Source: Liberibacter crescens BT-1 (GTDB lineage: Bacteria > Pseudomonadota > Alphaproteobacteria > Rhizobiales > Rhizobiaceae). From it: a stretch of DNA of 64,000 nucleotides. A model generated the notes under the pieces. That model saw nothing but the letters and a program-made list of their open reading frames with translations, ran no database searches and was not told the origin of the DNA. Where the stretch lies: NCBI RefSeq assembly GCF_000325745.1, contig NC_019907.1, positions 578,001 to 642,000 on the forward strand, given 5' to 3'. A program made the translations under genes and the position numbers. Numbering within the stretch: position 1 is the first letter of the stretch; every line of letters begins with the position of its first letter. Shown here piece by piece: positions 8,889 to 15,847 of the stretch.

Positions 8889-8925
8889 AAGGAAATTTGT
8901 ATTTTTTATACAAAAGCATTTCCTT
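8889..8925 (-). terminator. Conserved intergenic hairpin between membrane genes 3 and 2
   Basis: On the minus strand AAGGAAAT...TATA pairs with TATA...ATTTCCTT and is followed by TTTTATTTTAAG, like an intrinsic terminator. The same structure recurs after nearly every membrane gene of this family, so reading into the next gene may be partial. Confidence 0.55.
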
Positions 8926-8981
8926 AAAAAGACAAGAGCAAAAATCAATTTTACTTAAAAAATATGATGATTCTTATCTTG

Positions 8982-9803
8982 TTAATGCTTTATACTGCTC
9001 AAGGATGGCGTCATTATAACAGCTACAATAAGAGGTATTAATAAGAGCACCATCAAAAGGTTTCTTAAAACATTTATGATAGGGCGGCATACTTCCCAGG
9101 ATGGAATGATAGGTAAGCGTTCTCTATCATCGTCATTTAGATCTGTGTAGTATAGGAGACAATGTCTCCAGAGGGTATAGCCCAATATTGCTCCAGGAAG
9201 AAAGACGCTACAAATAACAGTGAACATGCTACTCAAGAACGGCCGAAGGGGATAAATAAGATAAAACATCAAAAAAGTAAAGAAGGTATAATAAACAATT
9301 GTGCCCCATCGATTGGTATTCAGGAAGAGATTGCAAAGACAAACCGGGATAAAGAAGAATAAGAGAGCAACTATCATTGCGTATAGAACTCCTACTATTA
9401 GCGAGGCTAAAAACATCATTAAGGCTAGAGAAAATGTTAGAGGATCAACCATCAGAGGGAGTATCAAGAGAGTATAATAAACAATTGTGGCCCATCCATT
9501 GGCATTCAGGAAGAAATTGCAAAGACAAACCGGGATAAAAAAGGCAATAGTCTGTATTACTACGCATTGAAATGTTATGCCCACGTAGAAAAGAGAAAAT
9601 ATTAAGATTACAATGAATTCTTGAAGAAAGGAAAAATTAATTGTTCTTGTCATGTCACGTATAAGTATATGCATTACTACTGCGAAGCACACAGTCAGGC
9701 CAGCAAAAAACATACCGTTGAGAGTGGCAAGGATATTTATTTTCCAAAAGGTAGGACTGTTGAAACGGAAACGTATTTCTTTCCAGGGAGCAATAAAATT
9801 CAT
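8982..9803 (-). CDS. Multi-pass membrane protein of the RTX-associated family, copy 3
   Basis: This 273-residue protein has about seven membrane spans and no recognised family. It holds two internal copies of a span element, IPVCLCNFFLNANGWATIVY and IPVCLCNLFLNTNRWGTIVY, about 60-65 residues apart. The C-terminal hydrophilic stretch DDDRERLPIIPSWEVCRP is conserved in all close paralogues. It is the middle member of a tandem array with copies 2 and 4, whose start codons are spaced about 950 and 977 bp. The leaders before each ATG are almost the same sequence, which indicates duplication of whole gene-plus-leader units. Confidence 0.75.
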   Translation of the reverse strand: MNFIAPWKEIRFRFNSPTFWKINILATLNGMFFAGLTVCFAVVMHILIRDMTRTINFSFLQEFIVILIFSLFYVGITFQCVVIQTIAFFIPVCLCNFFLNANGWATIVYYTLLILPLMVDPLTFSLALMMFLASLIVGVLYAMIVALLFFFIPVCLCNLFLNTNRWGTIVYYTFFTFLMFYLIYPLRPFLSSMFTVICSVFLPGAILGYTLWRHCLLYYTDLNDDDRERLPIIPSWEVCRPIINVLRNLLMVLLLIPLIVAVIMTPSLSSIKH

Positions 9804-9870
9804 TTAAAATCTTTTCGGGTTTAAAATTCTTAAAATAAAAGGATAACACTTTTTAAATAAAATAAAAATA

Positions 9871-9906
9871 AAGGAAATTTGTATTTTTATACAAAACCAT
9901 TTCTTT
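9871..9906 (-). terminator. Conserved intergenic hairpin between membrane genes 4 and 3
   Basis: This is the same bulged hairpin as at 8889-8925 with one arm decayed (TTTCTTT instead of TTTCCTT), which weakens the outer stem. It lies between two tandem membrane-protein genes. Confidence 0.45.
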
Positions 9907-9970
9907 AAAAAGACAAGAGCAAAAATCAATTTTACTTAAAAAATATGATGATTTCTATCTTGTTAATGCT

Positions 9971-10780
9971 TCATCCGATAAAGTATATCATAAAAGCTTT
10001 CATAAGAATTCCTAACATGATCATCATCACCAGAAGGTTTCTTAAAACATTTATGATAGGGCGGCATATTTCCCAGGATGAAATGGTAGGTAACCGTTCT
10101 CTATCATCGTCCTTTAGATCCGTGTAGTGTAGGAGACAATATCTCCAGAGTGTATAGCCCAATATTGGTCCAGGAGAGACGCTATAAATAACAGTGATCC
10201 TGGTACTCAAGAACGGATACAAGAAGGGAATAAGACAGAATATCAAAGGGGTAGTCAAGAGCGTATAATAAACAATTGTGCCCCATCGATTGGTATTCAG
10301 GAAGAGATTGCAAAGACAAACCGGGATAAAAAAGAATAAGAGAGCAACTTTCATTGCGTATAGAACTCCTAATATTAGGAAGACAAAAAACAATAGTAAG
10401 GTTTCAGGCAAGGTAGGATCAGCGATCAGAGGGAGTATCAAGAGAGTATAATAAACAATTGTGGCCCATCGATTGGCATTCAGGAAGAGATTACAAAGAC
10501 AAATCCGGATAAAAAAGGCAATAGTCTGTATTGCTACGAATCGAAATATTATGCCTACGTAGAGAAGAGAAAATATTAAGTTGAAAATGAATACTTTAAG
10601 AAATGGAAGATTAGCTATTCCTGTCATTTCAGATATAAACATACCATACAGTGGTTCTGCGATGTTCACAGTCAGGCTAGCAAAGAACAGGCCATTCAGG
10701 GTAGCGAGAAGATTGATCCTCCAAAAGGTAGGACTGTTGAAACGGAAACATATTTCTTTCCAGGGAGCAATAAAATTCAT
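9971..10780 (-). CDS. Multi-pass membrane protein of the RTX-associated family, copy 4
   Basis: This 269-residue protein has about seven hydrophobic spans. It begins MNFIAPWKEICFRFNSPTFW and carries two copies of the CLCNLFLNxNRWxTIVYY element about 63 residues apart, then PGPILGYTLWRYCLLHYTD and DDDRERLPTISSWEICRP. It is the first gene of the tandem array that leads into the RTX gene of module A. It has a promoter-like element about 62 bp upstream that is shared with the gene at 21416. Function unknown. A role in exporting, anchoring or neutralising the RTX product would be a guess from gene order only. Confidence 0.75.
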   Translation of the reverse strand: MNFIAPWKEICFRFNSPTFWRINLLATLNGLFFASLTVNIAEPLYGMFISEMTGIANLPFLKVFIFNLIFSLLYVGIIFRFVAIQTIAFFIRICLCNLFLNANRWATIVYYTLLILPLIADPTLPETLLLFFVFLILGVLYAMKVALLFFFIPVCLCNLFLNTNRWGTIVYYTLLTTPLIFCLIPFLYPFLSTRITVIYSVSPGPILGYTLWRYCLLHYTDLKDDDRERLPTISSWEICRPIINVLRNLLVMMIMLGILMKAFMIYFIG

Positions 10781-10841
10781 TTAAAATCTTTTCGGGTTTA
10801 AAATTCTTAAAATAAAAGGATAACACTTTTTAAATAAAATA

Positions 10842-10902
10842 AGAATAAAGGAATCTACTTTATTTGCAAAGCGATTTGTTTGTGATCTCTGTTAGATGCT
10901 TC
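10842..10902 (-). promoter_or_regulatory. Repeated promoter and 5' module edge, copy A
   Basis: On the minus strand TTGCAA (10864-10869) and TATTCT (10842-10847) are spaced by 16 bp, a good sigma-70-like promoter, about 62 bp before the ATG at 10780. The surrounding sequence through GCGATTTGTTTGTGATC is repeated upstream of the gene at 21416 and, altered, at 15690-15735. Similarity stops near 10902, so this also marks the 5' edge of the duplicated module. Confidence 0.6.
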
Positions 10903-11087
10903 ATTGTTTTTAAAGGTTAAAATAAAAAAACATAAAAAGAACATTAAGTGTATAAATATAAAATATTTAGCGAACATTATAACAATATTTATATAACAAA
11001 TCAAATTTTATCGGCAGTAAAGATATTTTTACTTTTACAGAGAAGAATATTGACTTATACTTTATTCATGGGTTTATATGAAGTCCG

Positions 11088-11546
11088 ATGATAAAGATTC
11101 CTCTTGAAATTGTTTGCCTTCCGCATGCAGAAGGCCTCCCTTTGCCTTCCTATCAAACAGAAGGGGCAGCAGGTATGGATTTGCGCGCAGCGCTTTCTCA
11201 AAATGAGAATCTCAAAATAATACCTGGTCAGCGTGTTTTGGTTCCTGCTGGTATTATTGTGGCAATTCCTTCTGATTATGAAGGACAAATCAGACCTCGT
11301 TCTGGATTGGCTCTTCAATATGGTATTACATGCCTTAATTCTCCTGGAACTATTGACAGTGATTATCGTGGTGAATTGAAAGTCTTGTTAATCAATCTTG
11401 GTTCGGATGTTTTTATCGTCAAACGGGGAATGCGTATTGCGCAGATGGTTATAGCTTCATGTGTTCGTGTTGAAATTACTGCTGTTCCTGTACTTCAAAT
11501 AACACATAGAAATGATAGTGGTTTTGGGTCTACAGGGACTCTTTAA
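11088..11546 (+). CDS. dut: Deoxyuridine 5'-triphosphate nucleotidohydrolase (dUTPase)
   Basis: This 152-residue homotrimeric-type dUTPase has all five family motifs in order: AGMDLRA, RPRSGLAL, GTIDSDYRGE (with the catalytic Asp), RIAQMV and the C-terminal RNDSGFGSTG loop. The enzyme cleaves dUTP to dUMP, keeping uracil out of DNA and feeding dTMP synthesis. It is full length. It is isolated from its usual neighbours: the RTX-associated membrane genes lie upstream, and comM converges on it with a 23-bp gap. Confidence 0.97.
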   Translation: MIKIPLEIVCLPHAEGLPLPSYQTEGAAGMDLRAALSQNENLKIIPGQRVLVPAGIIVAIPSDYEGQIRPRSGLALQYGITCLNSPGTIDSDYRGELKVLLINLGSDVFIVKRGMRIAQMVIASCVRVEITAVPVLQITHRNDSGFGSTGTL

Positions 11547-11569
11547 ACACATAATGCTGTATTTTTTCT

Positions 11570-13105
11570 TTAAGCAATTTTTGTAAAAGATTCACTGGGT
11601 ATACGGTAGGCAATTGCTTCAGCAAGGTGAATGCTTTTTACGATTTCTGATTGATCAAGATCAGCAATCGTGCGGGCTACTTTCAGAATTCGATGATAAC
11701 CGCGTGCTGAAAAATGCATTTTTTCAGCAGCCTCGTTGAGAAGCAAAACTCCTTGTGAATCAGGTACCGCGATCTGTTCTATAAGGGCTACAGAACAATG
11801 CGCGTTATTTGTAACAGAAGAGATCCCCATTTTCTCCATTCTTTGTTGCTGGTATTGACGCGCTTTCAAGATACGTTCTGCAACAGATTGACTTGATTCT
11901 GCGTTGCTGGGCATCAGAAGATCTGTTGTTGATACAGCGGGCATTTCTATCCGAATATCAATTCGATCTAGAAGTGGACCAGAAATACGGGCTTGGTAAT
12001 CAATTGCACAGCGTGGACCTCGAATACAGCTGGTATCACCTTCTCCAGCCATACCACATCGACAGGGATTCATGGCAGTAACCAGTTGAATACGTGCAGG
12101 ATAACGAACACTGCGATTAGCTCGTGCAATAATACATTCGCCTGTCTCAAGTGGTTGACGAAGTGCATTGAGAGCTTGTGGAGAAAATTCCGGGAATTCA
12201 TCCATAAATAAAACGCCGTTATGGGCTAAAGATACTTCTCCAGGACGTACGCGTGTTCCACCTCCGACCAATGCAGCCATTGTTGCAGAATGATGCGGTG
12301 AGCGAAAAGGTCGATATTGGGAGAGATTTTGTTCATGGCTCAATTGTCCTGCCATTGAATGAATTGCTGCAACTTCAAGGAGTTCGGCCGTTGACAAGGG
12401 AGGAAGTATTGAAGGAAGCCTGGAAGCAAGAAGAGATTTACCTGAACCTGGAGGACCCATCATCAGCAGATTATGACCACCAGCAGCTGCAATTTCCAGG
12501 GCTCTCTTGGCAGCTTTCTGTCCTTTGATATCTGAAAGATCTGAAAGGGTAAGGTTTTGGGATCTCTTGGCTGGCTGAGGTCGGGACAATATCTGGGTTT
12601 TTCGGAAATGATTGGTCAGCTCGATCAAAGTGTCAGGTGCCAGAATATCAAGATGTTCATTTGCCCAGGCAGCTTCAGAACCACAGCTTTTAGGACATAT
12701 AAGCCCTTTGTTTAAATTTTTTGCGCAAATTGCTGCCGGAAGTACACCATTGATAGGGCCAAGGGAGCCATCAAGGTGCAGTTCTCCAAGAGCCAAATAA
12801 TGTGCCAGGCTTTCTGAAGGTAGCGCTTGGATAGAGCTCATCAGGGCTAAAATAATCGGCAAATCAAAATGAGAGCCTTCTTTGGGTAAATCAGCTGGTG
12901 CAAGATTGACTGTAATCCGTTTTGCAGGGAGGGCAAGTCCACAGGCATATAAAGCTGCTTGTATCCGTTCACGACTTTCTGCGACTGCCTTGTCTGGTAA
13001 ACCAACAATTTGTATACCAACTTTTCCAGGAGAAATCATTACCTGAACGTCGACAGCCACTCCTTCTATGCCTTGAAATGCAACTGTAGAAACTCTTGAA
13101 ATCAT
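11570..13105 (-). CDS. comM: ComM/YifB-family AAA+ ATPase
   Basis: This 511-residue protein has the three family parts: an N-terminal ChlI-type domain (GIEGVAVDVQV, LPDKAVAESRERI, NLAPADLPKEGSHFDLP), a central AAA+ domain with Walker A GPPGSGKSLLASRL and Walker B NGVLFMDEFPEF, and a C-terminal Mg-chelatase-type domain (FSARGYHRILKVARTIADL). A CxC...C cysteine set (NPCRCGMAGEGDTSCIRGPRC) matches the zinc-binding loop of the family. ComM helicases extend branch migration during integration of incoming single-stranded DNA. That is noteworthy in a window full of recombining repeats. It converges on dut. Confidence 0.93.
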   Translation of the reverse strand: MISRVSTVAFQGIEGVAVDVQVMISPGKVGIQIVGLPDKAVAESRERIQAALYACGLALPAKRITVNLAPADLPKEGSHFDLPIILALMSSIQALPSESLAHYLALGELHLDGSLGPINGVLPAAICAKNLNKGLICPKSCGSEAAWANEHLDILAPDTLIELTNHFRKTQILSRPQPAKRSQNLTLSDLSDIKGQKAAKRALEIAAAGGHNLLMMGPPGSGKSLLASRLPSILPPLSTAELLEVAAIHSMAGQLSHEQNLSQYRPFRSPHHSATMAALVGGGTRVRPGEVSLAHNGVLFMDEFPEFSPQALNALRQPLETGECIIARANRSVRYPARIQLVTAMNPCRCGMAGEGDTSCIRGPRCAIDYQARISGPLLDRIDIRIEMPAVSTTDLLMPSNAESSQSVAERILKARQYQQQRMEKMGISSVTNNAHCSVALIEQIAVPDSQGVLLLNEAAEKMHFSARGYHRILKVARTIADLDQSEIVKSIHLAEAIAYRIPSESFTKIA

Positions 13106-13226
13106 ATTTAAACTTAAAAATTTATAATAAAATAGAATATTTAATATAAAGGACTGTTATCGTATTTTTGCAAGAGTTTTATTTTATATTCATGTTTTTG
13201 TTTAATTTTTGATACAATAAGGCTTG

Positions 13227-15347
13227 TTAAGGAGAAAAAGAGTGCATGATATCTTGTTCTATATTAACTGGCTCTCCAAATTGTGACTTGTAAACTTCGT
13301 AATTTTCCATAACACGCTGGACATAGTTTCGTGTTTCAGAAAATGGGATTTGTTCTATCCAGTCAATGACTTTATCAAGAGGCAAGTGGCTCGGATTACC
13401 ATATTGAACAATCCAGCGGGAAGTATTTTCTGGTCCAGAATTATAGGCAGCAATAGCTAGAATATAGGAGCCATTAAAATGATTGATCTGTCTTTTTATG
13501 TAACTCAATCCGAGGCTAATATTATAGCCTGTATCGTTAAGGAGTCTATCTTTGTTCCATTCCAGTTTCAGAGAGTTTGCTTCTTTTTTGGCAGTTGAAG
13601 GTAATAACTGCATTAATCCTTGAGCACCAGCAGAGGATATAGCTTGAGGATCAAACTCACTTTCTTGCCTTGAAATAGCATAAACCAGCGCTTTCTCGTT
13701 TTTAGAGATCTGTATCTTTTCAGGAATGATACCAAGAGGAAAAGCAATAGCTGTCATGTTCATTCCTCGTCTATAGGCTATTTTCCCTATTTGTAATAAA
13801 AGTTTCTGCCTGTGATTTTTTTCGGCGAGATTGGCCAAAATTGCTATTTCTTCTGGTTTTACAAGTTTTTCAGCCAAAAAATTATAGAGATCATCTGCTT
13901 GTTTGTAACAATTAATAGCTTCAAGCCTTAGGATAGCTTGGAAGATTGGATTCAAAAGTAAATGATCGTAATCTGCAGGAGTAGGGGTCTTTTTTGTCAC
14001 AATAATTTGATGAAGACCTATTTTCATCGCTGCAAGTTGTCCATAGAAAGTTGTAGAATACGATGATGCTTGTTTGTAATAAAGGATTGCCTGCTTTTTA
14101 TCTTTTAATTCAGAAGCTCTGCCCAGCCAATAGAAAGCGCGTGAAATGGATAAGGGGCTATTGGAAATTTTCATAATATTATTGAAATGTTTTGTTGCAA
14201 TTACAGGTTGGTGTAGTGTTTGCAATGCATACCATCCGGCATTAAATTCGGCATCAACAATACTTTTATTGTCAGTAGCAGCATAATCCATAACAAGGTT
14301 ATAAGCAGCCTGAAATTCCCCCTTTATTCGTAAGGCACGACTTATAATTCTTTGTTCTGTCCACCAAAATTCAGGATTAATGAGTTTTTCAGGATCTCGA
14401 GGTCTTTTTCCAAGCAAATAAGCAGCATCATTATATTTTTCTTGAAGACGAAAATTCTTGATCTGGATCAATAAATAATCAGGATCATGATGCCATTGCT
14501 TATCAGCTTTATGAAGAAGAGCGACTACTGTTTTTGATCGGCTGTTCACAGCTTTCCATGCATCGTAAAGAGATTGCGCTTTTCCCATCTTGGCAAAACG
14601 TTGTGCCTGATTAATTTTATTATGAAACAGAAGATAATCCATACGTGCCTTGTGATCAGCAGCAGTGAGCAGAGATGAAAAATTTTGGAGAATATTATCC
14701 TCAATAGATGTATCGAATATTCGTGTTCTCCAGATAAGACGTATCAGATGTTTGGCATGTTCCGGACTTTTTTGTTTTAAAAATATTTTTGCTAAAAGTA
14801 TAGCTCCTTCAGGAGTTACAGGAGAATGCTCCTGAAAAACATGAAAAACTTGATTTTCAGGAGAATGCTCATAAAAGAGAGCTCGCTCTAAAAAACTCCA
14901 AAATTTATTGGCATAAGGCCATTCGATGAGTTCTTTTTTTGCATCAATAATTTCTGCAGAAGGTACCTCTGTTCGTCCTGAAATAACGATTGCCCAGGTT
15001 AATATCTTCCTGTCAAAAAGAGTTTTTGTTATCCTGTTGCGTATCAAGATTGCTTTGGGGATATCATTATGCTCTAATGCTTCAAGTCCATATCTAAGAG
15101 CATCTTTTTCAGGAATATTTTCTTGTTTAGAAACATCATTTTTTATTGGGTTGTCGATAGGAAAAACATTGCTTATTTCTTTAGAGGGAATGCTTTCTTC
15201 CTTCGGATTTTTCAGGGGTATAACAAGAATTTTTGATTGTTGTGAAAATCTTTTTGTAGAATCATCCTGAGCATTGCTTGGCTCATTTATAAAAGATGTT
15301 ATCAACATAATTCCGATAATAAGGAATATTTTGATTTTTATATTCAT
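13227..15347 (-). CDS. slt: Soluble lytic murein transglycosylase (Slt70-like)
   Basis: This 706-residue periplasmic enzyme has a signal peptide (about residues 1-27, cleaved near SNAQ), a long alpha-helical superhelix of TPR-like repeats, and a C-terminal GEWL/SLT domain. The catalytic glutamate is in AISRQESEFDP at about residue 562. It is followed by GAQGLMQLLPSTA, LGLSYIKRQ and AIAAYNSGPENT, the usual lysozyme-like motifs. The family cleaves peptidoglycan to 1,6-anhydromuropeptides during wall growth and recycling. In Rhizobiales slt, dapA and smpB are near neighbours. Here the pair is split by the RTX module at 15.7-19.7 kb. Confidence 0.94.
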   Translation of the reverse strand: MNIKIKIFLIIGIMLITSFINEPSNAQDDSTKRFSQQSKILVIPLKNPKEESIPSKEISNVFPIDNPIKNDVSKQENIPEKDALRYGLEALEHNDIPKAILIRNRITKTLFDRKILTWAIVISGRTEVPSAEIIDAKKELIEWPYANKFWSFLERALFYEHSPENQVFHVFQEHSPVTPEGAILLAKIFLKQKSPEHAKHLIRLIWRTRIFDTSIEDNILQNFSSLLTAADHKARMDYLLFHNKINQAQRFAKMGKAQSLYDAWKAVNSRSKTVVALLHKADKQWHHDPDYLLIQIKNFRLQEKYNDAAYLLGKRPRDPEKLINPEFWWTEQRIISRALRIKGEFQAAYNLVMDYAATDNKSIVDAEFNAGWYALQTLHQPVIATKHFNNIMKISNSPLSISRAFYWLGRASELKDKKQAILYYKQASSYSTTFYGQLAAMKIGLHQIIVTKKTPTPADYDHLLLNPIFQAILRLEAINCYKQADDLYNFLAEKLVKPEEIAILANLAEKNHRQKLLLQIGKIAYRRGMNMTAIAFPLGIIPEKIQISKNEKALVYAISRQESEFDPQAISSAGAQGLMQLLPSTAKKEANSLKLEWNKDRLLNDTGYNISLGLSYIKRQINHFNGSYILAIAAYNSGPENTSRWIVQYGNPSHLPLDKVIDWIEQIPFSETRNYVQRVMENYEVYKSQFGEPVNIEQDIMHSFSP

Positions 15348-15419
15348 CAGATCATAACATCCTTTTTATAATAGGCGCATTCTCAAGTATGCTATAAGAA
15401 TTTTATGTTGTAAAATTTA

Positions 15420-15668
15420 TTAAAGTCTTTGTCTGTAAATATTGATTATTTTTTGGCAATTTTTGCAATTAAAATTTATCAAATTAATGTGTTTAGTTCC
15501 ATTGAATGACCTATTTTCGTCGTGCAGTTTCTGAACAATAGTTTTTATGGATAAGAAAAATATAAATTCTAATATTACTATGTACATAGCTATTAGTGTT
15601 ACTATCGTTATGAAAGCTAAAAATCTTGCAAGAAGAAATGATTCTGCGGTCTCAAAAAAGATTGGCAT
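15420..15668 (-). CDS. Possible small membrane protein of unknown function
   Basis: This 82-codon frame has one long hydrophobic segment (about residues 11-40) and a basic C-terminal half with a CKNC pair. I recognise no family. What argues for it is its position: its ATG lies 36 bp beyond a copy of the module promoter element (15690-15735), as the membrane genes do. Against it are the lack of a clear ribosome site and the AT-rich composition, which makes such frames common by chance. Confidence 0.3.
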   Translation of the reverse strand: MPIFFETAESFLLARFLAFITIVTLIAMYIVILEFIFFLSIKTIVQKLHDENRSFNGTKHINLINFNCKNCQKIINIYRQRL

Positions 15669-15689
15669 TGTCTTAAATAAGGTAAGAGT

Positions 15690-15735
15690 ATTAATCTACT
15701 TTATTTGCAAAGGGGGGGGGAGTGTTTGTGATCCG
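15690..15735 (-). promoter_or_regulatory. Altered copy of the module promoter with a nine-G tract
   Basis: The plus-strand text AATCTACTTTATTTGCAAAG matches the 5' module edge at 10855-10871. The next bases, GCGATT in the other copies, are replaced here by nine consecutive G (15712-15720), then GTTTGTGATC resumes. On the minus strand the tract is C9 directly upstream of the -35-like TTGCAA (15705-15710). The -10 hexamer of the other copies is not preserved. Confidence 0.45.
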
Positions 15736-15737
15736 TC

Positions 15738-15847
15738 CGATATACCTGGTGATGACAGTTGTTTTTTTGAAAGGGGCTGTGCAGTGAAGGAGCCTTAAGA
15801 AGGCTCTCTTTGAATAAGAAAGCCCTCCTTGAGTGAGATCCAAGCTC
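15738..15847 (-). repeat. Shared 3' flank of RTX genes, copy 2
   Basis: This 110-bp segment corresponds to 5570-5685 and 26054-26163. It contains GAGCCTTAAGAAGGCTC, a 7-bp hairpin. Its outer edge lies within a few bases of the altered promoter copy at 15690-15735, so a module end abuts a module beginning. Confidence 0.85.

Noticed and set aside
15547-15798. 83-codon plus-strand frame running through the nine-G tract
   Set aside because: It crosses a module boundary and the hairpin trailer and shows no similarity. It is more likely chance than a phase-variable gene.
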